A DNA stretch of 13,312 nucleotides from CAYTYZ01 sp964448465 (GCA_964448465.1 CAYUVY010000020.1:1-13312), one strand, 5' to 3'. Shown: positions 6,717 through 13,224, counted from the stretch's first letter. A program made the numbers and translations. Notes: generated by a model from the letters alone, not told the origin.

Positions 6717-7199
6717 ATGGAGATATTGGATGTTGTTAATGAACAAGATCAAGTAATAGGTCAAGCAACCAGAGACGAATGTCATGCTGATCCAGCCAAG
6801 ATTCACCGAACATCTCACTTTACTTTATTTGATCCAAAAACAGGAAAAATTTTACTTACCCAAAGAGCCTTATCCAAAAAAACAGACCCAGGAAAAATGT
6901 GCTTTTTGGGTGAACATGTCCAAGCTGGCGAATCCTACGAAGACGCAGTCATAAGAGGAGTTGCCGAAGAATTAGGTTTTACACCCAATAAAATTACTAG
7001 CAAAGCTAAAAATTTATTTCATTTTCCCACTCAAACCGAATTTGGCCAATTTTTTTATGTCGAGTGGGAAGGTCAAGAGATAAAATTTGCCCCAGAAGAA
7101 CTTGAAAAAGTCATCTGGTTGTCACCGGAAGAAATATTCAGTCAAAATATAGATTATTCTGAAACTGCCAAATATTGGATAAACACTGTTTTACGATAA
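6717..7199 (+). CDS. Idi/YfcD-like Nudix family protein
   Basis: The protein has 160 residues. The opening DVVNEQDQVIGQATRDE and the stretch LLTQRALSKKTDPG resemble isopentenyl-diphosphate isomerase type I and its YfcD-like Nudix relatives. Residues 66-88 align with the Nudix box, with E72, R80, E84-E85 and G87 kept. The first box Gly is Glu66, and the Glu of the usual Arg-Glu pair is Gly81. Idi enzymes also have an altered box, so isomerase, Nudix hydrolase or a changed specificity are all possible; I favour a YfcD-like hydrolase. No isoprenoid gene is adjacent. The 3' end overlaps the convergent transporter gene by 9 nt. Confidence 0.8.
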   Translation: MEILDVVNEQDQVIGQATRDECHADPAKIHRTSHFTLFDPKTGKILLTQRALSKKTDPGKMCFLGEHVQAGESYEDAVIRGVAEELGFTPNKITSKAKNLFHFPTQTEFGQFFYVEWEGQEIKFAPEELEKVIWLSPEEIFSQNIDYSETAKYWINTVLR

Positions 7200-8450
7200 C
7201 CAATCCAAAAAGACAAACGCCAGTACTGCTCCAACTAGCGACATAGACATACCCCAGATCAACAAATTTCTAAACAATTTTGTTCGATTTTCATTTTTGT
7301 CTGCACTTGCTATGGTCAGCGCTCCCAAAGTAGACAGAGGGGACACGTCTACCATATGCGACCCCACTGCCACCGCAATCGTCATTTTCAAAATATCTCC
7401 AGTTCCTAGTTTTGCAATAATCCCCGGAATTAGGGGAATAAATGCCGGCATCACTACCCCCGAAGAACTACTGTAAGCCGAGACTACTCCCGTAATCAAG
7501 GCCAAAATTGCATTGATTGTTCTTCCACTAGAAATATTCGCTATCATTCTTACCGCCAAGTCCAGTCCTCCAGTTTTTTCCATTATTCCAATTAAGATTG
7601 TAATTCCCGTGACCATCATAATTGTTCCCCAAGGCAAATTGTTCAAGCTACCTTCTTCATCGGCAATTCCCAGTAATGACAAAATCACCACCAGTCCCAA
7701 AGCTAATAAACTAATTTGAATTTTAAATAAAATTACCCCTACTACTAAAACCACTATCGCCAGCATAGTTATAATTTGCTGACGACTAAATTTCTCCACT
7801 TTTTGTTTTAGTAAAAATTCCTCCAAGTTTTTCGTTTTAATTGCCTTATATCCTCCGAAAATAAAATAGGCCGAAATTGCACTTAGTGATTGTATGGCTG
7901 CACTAGCTAAAAATACAGTCATGGCCACACTACTTCCGTTTAATCCAATTTTATTCATCAAACCTATCCCAATAATTCCCGTGGGAGCCACTGGGCTAAA
8001 AGCTCCGGCGTTTGCCCCGGTGCAAATCATTATCGCCATTAAAAGTGCACTAATGGAAGAATTGGCTGCCACTGCCATGCCAATTGGCGCCATTAAGGCT
8101 GTGGCTGCAATATTTCCTGGTCCAATGGCCGAAAGAATAAAAGTCAATACAAAAAATAAAATCGGAAAAAGTTTTGGATTGCCTTTTACTAGACTAATAA
8201 AATATTTACTCAACTTAGCCAAAGTCCCGTTTTCCTCGGCCATATTAAACAATAAACAAATGGATATCAACATCAAAAACAAATCCGCCGGAAACCCAGC
8301 AGCGATTGTTTTTATCGGTAAGTTTGCCCCATATACACCTATGGCCAAGGCCAGAGCTATAGCCATTATCCCCGTATTCATTTTTGGCTTAATACAGCCA
8401 ACTATGATTGCCAAAACTAATGCTAGTAAAGATATTAATGCAATTGGCAC
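7191..8450 (-). CDS. MatC-type (SLC13-like) carboxylate transporter
   Basis: The protein has 419 residues and about ten to eleven hydrophobic segments. The N-terminal half contains GFPADLFLMLISICLLFNMA, IGPGNIAATALMAPIGMAVA and TGANAGAFSPVAPTGII. These match the MatC N-terminal family, which takes up malonate or other dicarboxylates, within the wider ion-transporter superfamily. The second half repeats the plan, with SSSSGVVMPAFIPLIPG and GSHMVDVSPLSTLGAL as the counterpart motifs. The substrate cannot be fixed, and no malonate decarboxylase gene is nearby. The start is GTG at 8450, giving a direct entry into the first membrane helix. A weak TAAGAT ends 6 nt before it, and no Shine-Dalgarno is present. 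Confidence 0.87.
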   Translation of the reverse strand: MPIALISLLALVLAIIVGCIKPKMNTGIMAIALALAIGVYGANLPIKTIAAGFPADLFLMLISICLLFNMAEENGTLAKLSKYFISLVKGNPKLFPILFFVLTFILSAIGPGNIAATALMAPIGMAVAANSSISALLMAIMICTGANAGAFSPVAPTGIIGIGLMNKIGLNGSSVAMTVFLASAAIQSLSAISAYFIFGGYKAIKTKNLEEFLLKQKVEKFSRQQIITMLAIVVLVVGVILFKIQISLLALGLVVILSLLGIADEEGSLNNLPWGTIMMVTGITILIGIMEKTGGLDLAVRMIANISSGRTINAILALITGVVSAYSSSSGVVMPAFIPLIPGIIAKLGTGDILKMTIAVAVGSHMVDVSPLSTLGALTIASADKNENRTKLFRNLLIWGMSMSLVGAVLAFVFLDWLS

Positions 8451-8510
8451 AGCAATATCTTACTCTTCGTATACACATTAGGGAAGTACCACAGGTTTTG
8501 ACAAGTGTAG

Positions 8511-8516
8511 TATAAT
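8511..8516 (+). promoter_or_regulatory. -10 element before the 52-residue basic protein gene
   Basis: A perfect TATAAT ends 9 nt before the ATG at 8526. The nearby TTGACA at 8498-8503 is only 7 bp away and cannot act with it, so the -35 is unclear. Confidence 0.5.
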
Positions 8517-8525
8517 CTACGCACC

Positions 8526-8684
8526 ATGGCAAAAGGAAAAGAAAGACAACCACCAATAGGTGAAGATTGGGGGGATAACCGCGGCGAGGAATCTTTCAAC
8601 AAAGGAGGCCACAGAGAGAGAAGTCTTGCCAATCAGCCAAACCATTTGAAACACAAGAAAAAAATTAAAAATAAAAAAAACTAA
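8526..8684 (+). CDS. Small lysine-rich protein, unknown function
   Basis: The frame has 52 codons from ATG to TAA. The first part is hydrophilic with mixed charge (MAKGKERQPPIGEDWGDNRG); the tail is almost pure base (HLKHKKKIKNKKN), suiting nucleic-acid or ribosome binding. No hydrophobic core is seen, so the chain is probably disordered. Support for a real gene comes from the TATAAT just upstream and from its stop lying one base before the GTG of the HNH-like gene, suggesting an operon. It begins MAKGK, much like the later gene at 9106 (MAKKG). I do not recognise a family. Confidence 0.55.
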   Translation: MAKGKERQPPIGEDWGDNRGEESFNKGGHRERSLANQPNHLKHKKKIKNKKN

Positions 8685-8685
8685 A

Positions 8686-9099
8686 GTGAGACAAAATCGA
8701 CCTGGACACTTAGAATTCTCAGAAGGTGTCAGAAGTTTACAAAAAGCAAATTTTGGTGGATTCAATTTTTGTCGAGTCTGTCCAAGAAAATTTGGTGGTT
8801 ATGATGTAAATATGCAAAGAATTCCCCTAGAAGCTCATCACGCTGTCAAACCCTACTCTTTTGATCATAATCAAGATCCCGCAAACGGAGTTCTTGTTTG
8901 CAGAAAAGCTCATGTTGAGCAAATACATATTCCTAATCGTTGTGGCCTTTCCGAACCAGGAAGAAGACTTACTTTAGAATTTATTGCCAACCCTACGCGT
9001 CCCATATTTGACATCGGTATAACTTGCCCATACAAGCCAGATCAAGAAGAGATTGATTATTCGGGATTTCTCCCTTCCTCTTATGATGATGTTGTATAA
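8686..9099 (+). CDS. HNH-like zinc-finger protein, possible nuclease
   Basis: The protein has 137 residues from a GTG; the first internal ATG is at residue 43, after the first metal ligands, so GTG is preferred. The core is CRVC (Cys29, Cys32), LEAHHAVKP (His51-His52), ANGVLVC (Asn67, Cys72) and then His76 and His81. The spacing C-x2-C ... HH ... N-G-V-L-V-C-x3-H follows the beta-beta-alpha metal finger of HNH endonucleases. The second knuckle has C-x3-H in place of C-x2-C. Catalysis is plausible but unproven, and the fold could also serve as a structural zinc site. The C-terminal 50 residues carry no known domain. It forms an apparent operon with the 52-residue gene. Confidence 0.6.
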   Translation: MRQNRPGHLEFSEGVRSLQKANFGGFNFCRVCPRKFGGYDVNMQRIPLEAHHAVKPYSFDHNQDPANGVLVCRKAHVEQIHIPNRCGLSEPGRRLTLEFIANPTRPIFDIGITCPYKPDQEEIDYSGFLPSSYDDVV

Positions 9100-9100
9100 T
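9095..9100 (+). promoter_or_regulatory. -10-like TATAAT before the gene at 9106
   Basis: TATAAT ends 5 nt before the ATG and contains the TAA stop of the HNH-like gene. There is no -35 match at 17 bp. It could be chance, given that Val-stop codons GTATAA create most of it. Confidence 0.3.
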
Positions 9101-9105
9101 CGGCC

Positions 9106-9426
9106 ATGGCAAAAAAAGGTAGACCCGATCTCCCACCACTTTTCGGCCCACAACCCGAACCTACGGTTCAGGAAGCTTTCAGTATCATAGTTGATGAGTG
9201 TTTAGAAAGAGAAATTACCCAAGCAAATCAGGACAAATCAGATATAAATTGTTTCCCGACCATCTTTACCTTCGACCACAAGGCTGAAGTTGCCCAAAGA
9301 CTTTCCTCTCTCCATCATTTATATGCGCGCGACCATCGTACTAATTTCATGGTTTTTCAAGAGGAAGGAGTTACCATCGAACAAGCTACCATCATGGCAA
9401 GAAAATCCGGCAGATTTAGTTCTTAA
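9106..9426 (+). CDS. Hypothetical protein, 106 residues
   Basis: It lies 6 nt after the HNH-like gene in the same direction, so it may be cotranscribed, although a TATAAT-like element precedes its ATG. The first 20 residues are Pro-rich (PDLPPLFGPQPEP). The remainder is predicted helical by eye (VQEAFSIIVDECLEREI, then KAEVAQRLSSLHHLYARD), with one stretch around FPTIFTF. There is no membrane segment and no recognised motif. The stop is one base from the stop of the convergent gene at 9428-9727, so the two 3' ends touch and no terminator fits between them. Confidence 0.6.
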   Translation: MAKKGRPDLPPLFGPQPEPTVQEAFSIIVDECLEREITQANQDKSDINCFPTIFTFDHKAEVAQRLSSLHHLYARDHRTNFMVFQEEGVTIEQATIMARKSGRFSS

Positions 9427-9427
9427 T

Positions 9428-9727
9428 TTATTCTTCCAACAAGCTTTTTGTAACCGTTTGTTCAAATTTTGCCCTCCATATTGCCTCCGATAAGCTAGTT
9501 GCCCTAAGTTCTGTTGTCCTTGCCCTAGCCAGTAGCTCTTCAATTCCATGATTCCACCTTTCAGTATCTTGGCACTCAACTTGTCTTGCGAACCGACCAG
9601 GTAGTACTGAATACAGCATACTCATCGCCAGATCCTGGACATCTGGATCGCTTGTGTTATGGCGTACTGTCCCCCAACAATACAAAACATCCCTCGTTAT
9701 ACTATCTATTTCAATTCTTTGGGTCAC
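9428..9727 (-). CDS. Hypothetical protein, 99 residues, coupled to an upstream membrane protein
   Basis: The frame is open from TTG at 9775, but the natural start is GTG at 9727-9725, whose last two bases are the first two of the upstream gene's TGA (GTGA). The 99-residue product is soluble, rich in Arg and Glu, and mostly helical (DVQDLAMSMLYSVLPGRFA, then IEELLARARTTELRATSL). It has two cysteines and no family that I recognise. Overlap with the preceding 3-TM gene suggests that the two are made together and may interact. Confidence 0.6.
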   Translation of the reverse strand: MTQRIEIDSITRDVLYCWGTVRHNTSDPDVQDLAMSMLYSVLPGRFARQVECQDTERWNHGIEELLARARTTELRATSLSEAIWRAKFEQTVTKSLLEE

Positions 9728-10044
9728 GTTTTTTTGCTTGAAATTTTTATTCCTCTGTATCCCAAAATTAAACAAGAGATAATGAGAATTTTTAAAGCAT
9801 AATTACTAGACACATCTAAGAAGTTTGTCGTCATCAAGGTCTTTTGACCAATTAGCAAATGGATCAAAAGGCCAATTGGTAAGGTTAAAAAAAGCCAGTT
9901 CTTCTTTGGAATTTCTATTTTTATAAATTTAAGTAATCTAGACAACAAAGGAGACAATAATCCCATACCTAAAAAAGCTAAAGATAAATCAAAAACTGCA
10001 AAACCACCCATTCGATATTGTCTTAATAATTCGATTGAAATCAC
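9724..10044 (-). CDS. Small three-TM membrane protein, unknown function
   Basis: The protein has 106 residues and starts at GTG (10044). An N-terminal segment with RMGGFAVFDLSLAFLGMGLL leads into the first helix (about 14-36). Further helices lie at about 49-67 and 82-99, with a polar loop (TTNFLDVSSN) between the last two. The plan resembles an uncharacterised membrane protein that I associate with candidate-phyla genomes, but I cannot name it. A perfect TATAAT ends 5 nt before the GTG. The alternative start is Met12, which would lose little of the first helix. It is divergent from metK. Confidence 0.65.
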   Translation of the reverse strand: MISIELLRQYRMGGFAVFDLSLAFLGMGLLSPLLSRLLKFIKIEIPKKNWLFLTLPIGLLIHLLIGQKTLMTTNFLDVSSNYALKILIISCLILGYRGIKISSKKT

Positions 10045-10049
10045 ATATT

Positions 10050-10055
10050 ATTATA
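10050..10055 (-). promoter_or_regulatory. -10 element before the three-TM gene
   Basis: On the minus strand TATAAT is followed by AATAT and then the GTG start, predicting a leaderless mRNA with a GTG initiator. No clear -35 is seen at 17 bp. The region is shared with the divergent metK promoter. Confidence 0.5.
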
Positions 10056-10074
10056 CACTTATTGTTTAGTTGGC

Positions 10075-10103
10075 TTGACAACCAGAGTTGGGTTAATTAA
10101 GCT
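10075..10103 (+). promoter_or_regulatory. Candidate metK promoter
   Basis: A perfect TTGACA at 10075-10080 is followed after 17 bp by a poor -10 (TAAGCT, 10098-10103). Initiation about 7 nt later would fall at 10110, exactly where the first paired base of the riboswitch P1 helix begins. Confidence 0.45.
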
Positions 10104-10109
10104 ATTAAA

Positions 10110-10227
10110 GCATTGTCCAGAGAATCTCCTTCTTCGATTTGTTTCGGGGGTAGGGGTCGGCAACCGAGTCCCGCAACAGTGGAATCACGGTGCCAAGAAT
10201 TCTGATCAACTCAGAACTCAGACATGC
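10110..10227 (+). ncRNA. Candidate SAM-I-clan (S box-like) riboswitch in the metK leader
   Basis: Hand folding gives the order of helices of the SAM-I clan. P1 is GCATTGTC (10110-10117) with GACATGC (10221-10227), one bulge. P2 is 10126-10137 with 10144-10156, twelve pairs including several G-U and one bulge. P3 is GGCAACC (10159-10165) with GGTGCC (10189-10194), extended by GAGTCC with GGAATC. P4 is TTCTG (10200-10204) with CAGAA (10212-10216). GGCAACC and GGTGCCAA are the near-invariant core sequences of SAM-I and SAM-IV type aptamers. The usual P2 kink-turn (GA-rich internal loop) is not evident, so the subclass is uncertain. Placement directly before metK strongly supports sensing of S-adenosylmethionine. 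Confidence 0.8.
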
Positions 10228-10248
10228 CTCTTTAATTATTAATGGAGG
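10227..10248 (+). promoter_or_regulatory. Hairpin sequestering the metK Shine-Dalgarno (putative expression platform)
   Basis: CCTC (10227-10230) can pair with GAGG (10245-10248) of the Shine-Dalgarno, with an inner TTAA-TTA-TTAA stem. It shares one base with P1. This suggests control of translation rather than of termination; no U-tract terminator is present. Confidence 0.5.
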
Positions 10249-10253
10249 AAAAA

Positions 10254-11360
10254 ATGAACTACCCCCTTTTTACATCTGAGTCCGTTTGTGCTGGTCATCC
10301 CGATAAAATTTGCGACCAAATTTCCGATGCTGTGGTCGATGCGGCCATTGGCCTTTATCCCAAGTCTCGAGTCGCCTGTGAAACTCTAGTCACCACCAAC
10401 AAAATTATTCTAGCTGGTGAAGTTACTTGTCCTGGAACTATTAATTATGCCGATCTTGCTCGCCAAAAAGTTCAGGAGCTAGGTTATATCCATCCAGAAT
10501 TTAATTTTGGAAATAAGTCCGATATTGAAATATATATTCATCAACAGTCTCCAGATATCGCCCAAGGAGTGGACGATGGAGGAGCAGGGGATCAAGGTAT
10601 GATGTTTGGCTATGCTTGCAACGAAACCAGTAATTTTATGCCTTTTCCAATTACTTTGTCTCATGAGTTTTGTCAAAAAATGGACGAATTACATGCTAAA
10701 TATTCTTGGCTGCGACCAGATGGTAAATCCGAAGTTAGTATTCGCTATCAAGATAGTCAACCTGTGGCAGTAGAAAAAATAGTCTTAGTCAAACCGTTAA
10801 ACTATCAACTAATCTCCAGCCAAGAAGCTAAGGATATTCTTTATCAATTGGTCATTACTCCGGTTTTAGAAAAATATAAAATGAAACTAATCCCCCAAAA
10901 CAAGATTATTTTCAATGGCACGGGTAAGTGGGAAATTGGCGGTCCTGCCTCTGATACAGGGGTTACGGGTCGAAAAATTATAGTTGACACCTATGGCGGT
11001 ATGGCCCGTATCGGTGGAGGTTGTTTTTCTGGTAAAGACACGACGAAAGTTGACCGTAGTGCCGCCTACGCAGCTCGTTTTTTAGCCAAAAACATAGTGG
11101 CCTCTGGCCTAGCCAAACGCTGCGAAGTTCAATTGGCCTATGCCATTGGAGTCAGGGAGCCAATAGCCAAAGCCATCGAAACTTTTGGTACGGCCACTAC
11201 AGATTTAAAGACTATTCATGATTTCGCATGGAAACTTCTAGATCTGTCAGTGGAAGGGATTAACCAGGGTCTTAATCTTCGCCAACCGATTTATCAACAA
11301 ACCGCAAAGTACGGCCACTTTGGTAATCCCAACTATCCTTGGGAAAAAATTGTCGACTAG
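10254..11360 (+). CDS. metK: S-adenosylmethionine synthetase
   Basis: The protein has 368 residues and makes S-adenosylmethionine from methionine and ATP. The start is ATG at 10254: GGAGG (10244-10248) sits 5 nt before it, whereas the upstream in-frame ATG at 10242 has no ribosome site. Motifs are GHPDK (14-18), QSPDIAQGV (98-106), GDQGMMFGYACNET (112-125) and GGGCFSGKDTTKVDRSAAY (254-272). In the last, the near-universal GKDP is GKDT and the preceding Ala is Cys, unusual but compatible with function. The C-terminal RQPIYQQTAKYGHFG is classic. Length is close to the family's 380-400. The leader carries a SAM-clan riboswitch, so product feedback is likely. A SAM-dependent methyltransferase gene follows 30 nt later. 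Confidence 0.97.
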   Translation: MNYPLFTSESVCAGHPDKICDQISDAVVDAAIGLYPKSRVACETLVTTNKIILAGEVTCPGTINYADLARQKVQELGYIHPEFNFGNKSDIEIYIHQQSPDIAQGVDDGGAGDQGMMFGYACNETSNFMPFPITLSHEFCQKMDELHAKYSWLRPDGKSEVSIRYQDSQPVAVEKIVLVKPLNYQLISSQEAKDILYQLVITPVLEKYKMKLIPQNKIIFNGTGKWEIGGPASDTGVTGRKIIVDTYGGMARIGGGCFSGKDTTKVDRSAAYAARFLAKNIVASGLAKRCEVQLAYAIGVREPIAKAIETFGTATTDLKTIHDFAWKLLDLSVEGINQGLNLRQPIYQQTAKYGHFGNPNYPWEKIVD

Positions 11361-11376
11361 TTCTTCTACCTTAATA

Positions 11377-11382
11377 TATAGT
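11377..11382 (+). promoter_or_regulatory. Possible -10 before the methyltransferase gene
   Basis: TATAGT (5/6) ends 8 nt before the ATG at 11391, with TCGACT (4/6 of TTGACA) 18 bp upstream inside the end of metK. The gene may thus have its own leaderless transcript in addition to metK read-through. Confidence 0.35.
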
Positions 11383-11390
11383 TAAGTTAG

Positions 11391-11933
11391 ATGTTTGATT
11401 ATTTTTTAATCCCTATTTTGTTATTTGTCTTATTAATTATCAAACTTGCCCAGAGACGAAACCACACCACTATTTTTGGTGCACCTTTTGTACCTCTCGA
11501 ACCAGAGGTGGTCAACCGCATCATGGAACTAGCTAATGTAAAACCAGGGGACATTCTTTATGACCTTGGTTCCGGCGATGGACGCTTGGTCATCGCTGCC
11601 GCCACCCAAGGTGCCAAAGCCATAGGAATTGAAATTGATCTATTTCGAGTACTCTATTCCCGTTTTTGTATACTTCTTTTTGGTCTCAATAAAAACGCCA
11701 AAATCTTACATCAAGACATATTCAAAACGGACCTGTCTAATGCCACTGTGGTTACAATCTATTTATTGCAAGAAACCAATGATTTATTATTTGAAAAATT
11801 AAGAAAAGAATTAAAGCCTGGCACCAGAATAGTTAGTGCAGCCTTTAATTTTCCCAAGTGGAAAGCCGACAGTATCGACCCTCGTGGACCCATCTATGGA
11901 CCGCTGTATCTTTACGAAATTAAAGCTAACTGA
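11391..11933 (+). CDS. Membrane-anchored SAM-dependent methyltransferase, FAM173/ATPSCKMT-like
   Basis: The protein has 180 residues. Residues 4-19 are a hydrophobic anchor (YFLIPILLFVLLIIKL), followed by a basic stop (AQRR). FGAPFVPLEPEVVNRIM then leads into motif I, YDLGSGDGRLVIAAA (57-71), the SAM-binding loop of class I methyltransferases. An acidic residue ends the next strand (GIEIDLFRVLYSR). A D-I-F-K-T-D-L-S segment and VVTIYLLQETNDLL replace the usual catalytic loop. This order matches the FAM173 family, whose eukaryotic member methylates a lysine of the ATP synthase c subunit; whether the bacterial target is the same is unknown. Its position after metK fits its need for SAM. Confidence 0.8.
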   Translation: MFDYFLIPILLFVLLIIKLAQRRNHTTIFGAPFVPLEPEVVNRIMELANVKPGDILYDLGSGDGRLVIAAATQGAKAIGIEIDLFRVLYSRFCILLFGLNKNAKILHQDIFKTDLSNATVVTIYLLQETNDLLFEKLRKELKPGTRIVSAAFNFPKWKADSIDPRGPIYGPLYLYEIKAN

Positions 11934-11934
11934 T

Positions 11935-11963
11935 TTGTCTTTTTGCTTCAAATAAGCTATAAT
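11935..11963 (+). promoter_or_regulatory. Promoter of the ATP-grasp gene
   Basis: TTGTCT (11935-11940), a 17-bp spacer and a perfect TATAAT (11958-11963) lie just after the methyltransferase stop. The start codon is 63 nt further on, so this unit, unlike most others here, should have a leader of about 55 nt. Confidence 0.6.
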
Positions 11964-12026
11964 ACAGGATACTGATCTCACAAACGCTGTTAAGCTTAGA
12001 ACCGAATTGATTTGTGTTTCAACCAC

Positions 12027-13184
12027 ATGCCAGCTACTACTAATTTTGACGTACTTATTGTCTATACCCAGGCCATAGCAACCACGGCCTCTGCACGAAG
12101 CCCCGAAAACCTCACGCCTTTTTTGGCTGGTTCACCCTACGAATCCTACAATGTTGTCTATGGATATTTTTTAGAAACTTGTGCTAAAGCTAGTCTACGA
12201 GTAGCTTTTACCACCTCAGCCGATATTCTTGGCCCAGGTCTATGCAAAAGTTTCTGGACCTTTACTGATAATAAATGGGTCAAAAATAATTCACCCTGTT
12301 TTTCTAAATTAATTTTTGACAAATTTTCTCCCACCAGTCCAGCTGTAAAATTTGCCAGACAACTTTTATTTTCCAATCCAGAAGTCAAACCCTTCAACGA
12401 CCCTTATTTATTTAATTTATTTTTCGACAAACAGCTTTCTTATCAGGTTTTATCTCAATATTCTATTCCCACGGTTTCTGTTTTACAAAATTCTAAACTA
12501 GGTCTAAAAAGTGCAATAAAAAATTTATCCAGATTGTTAGTTAATCCAAAAAAGTCCACCGATCTTAGTTCCAAGTATCTAATACTAAAGGATCGCTTTG
12601 GAGCCGGTGGTCGTCACGTCTATAAATATAAAACCACTCAACTAAACAGGATGGCTAAAATCTTAACCAATTTCCCCCATGTTTCTTTTATTCTTCAACC
12701 CCTTATCCGCTTTGACCATGGTTATAGTTTTACCAGTTTACCCTCGTCCACCGACATCCGTTTTATCTATCTTAAGGGCAAAATTATACAGTGTTATGTC
12801 CGCACCGCCAAAGCAGGGGACTTTCGTTGCAACGAGCACAAGGGTGGTCTGCTAACTTATCTAGATATCCACAAAATCCCCAAGGAGTTAGTTACCAAGT
12901 CCAATCAGATTGCCAAACAATTAAACAACAAATGTTCTTTGTATACCTTAGATTTCGTTATTACTAATCATGGTCATACTTATTTAATCGAAGGAAACAC
13001 TGGACCTGGTCTAGACTGGAATATGAATCTAAAGAAAAACGAAATTCAAGCCAAGAGATTAATTCAACTAATAGTTTGTGAATTGATAGTCAGGGCCAAA
13101 GCCAATCAAAAGCTAAACACCAGGCTTTCTTCGGTCTTGCCAATTATCTACAAAACCAATCCAATCCAACCTGTACTCAGCTAG
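12027..13184 (+). CDS. ATP-grasp domain protein (RimK/glutathione-synthetase-like ligase)
   Basis: The protein has 385 residues from ATG 12027; a TTG five codons earlier is less likely. The N-terminal third has an alpha/beta start (FDVLIVYTQAIA) and no known domain. The ATP-grasp part spans about 130-350: FDKQLSYQVLSQYSIPTV opens it, LILKDRFGAGGRHVYKYK (185-202) forms the nucleotide-gripping strand and loop, and DIRFIYLKGKIIQCYVRT (243-260) follows. LDFVI (308-312) and LIEGNTGPGLDW (320-331) give the metal ligands Asp309, Glu322 and Asn324. Enzymes of this type join a carboxylate to an amine through an acyl phosphate. The substrates cannot be predicted, and no partner gene (peptide or carrier protein) is adjacent. 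It has its own promoter and a leader without a Shine-Dalgarno. Confidence 0.85.
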   Translation: MPATTNFDVLIVYTQAIATTASARSPENLTPFLAGSPYESYNVVYGYFLETCAKASLRVAFTTSADILGPGLCKSFWTFTDNKWVKNNSPCFSKLIFDKFSPTSPAVKFARQLLFSNPEVKPFNDPYLFNLFFDKQLSYQVLSQYSIPTVSVLQNSKLGLKSAIKNLSRLLVNPKKSTDLSSKYLILKDRFGAGGRHVYKYKTTQLNRMAKILTNFPHVSFILQPLIRFDHGYSFTSLPSSTDIRFIYLKGKIIQCYVRTAKAGDFRCNEHKGGLLTYLDIHKIPKELVTKSNQIAKQLNNKCSLYTLDFVITNHGHTYLIEGNTGPGLDWNMNLKKNEIQAKRLIQLIVCELIVRAKANQKLNTRLSSVLPIIYKTNPIQPVLS

Positions 13185-13212
13185 TAATTCTTGTATATTT
13201 CTTAAAAAAGTC

Positions 13213-13218
13213 TATTAT
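13213..13218 (+). promoter_or_regulatory. Possible -10 before the DUF1761-like gene
   Basis: TATTAT (5/6) ends 6 nt before the ATG at 13225, and TTGTAT lies 16 bp upstream. It predicts a leaderless transcript like those of other units in the window. Confidence 0.4.
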
Positions 13219-13224
13219 TAAATT

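Noticed and set aside
7894..8481. 195-codon plus-strand frame opposite the transporter
   Set aside because: It is the antisense of a well-supported MatC-type gene; its low-complexity Ile/Ala/Pro content mirrors the complement of hydrophobic codons.
8498..8516. TTGACA and TATAAT as a matched promoter pair
   Set aside because: Only 7 bp separate the boxes, far below a workable spacing; only the -10 is kept as a candidate.
9728..9775. TTG start giving a 115-residue version of the minus-strand protein
   Set aside because: The GTG overlapping the upstream stop gives natural coupling; the extra residues are the upstream gene read in another frame.
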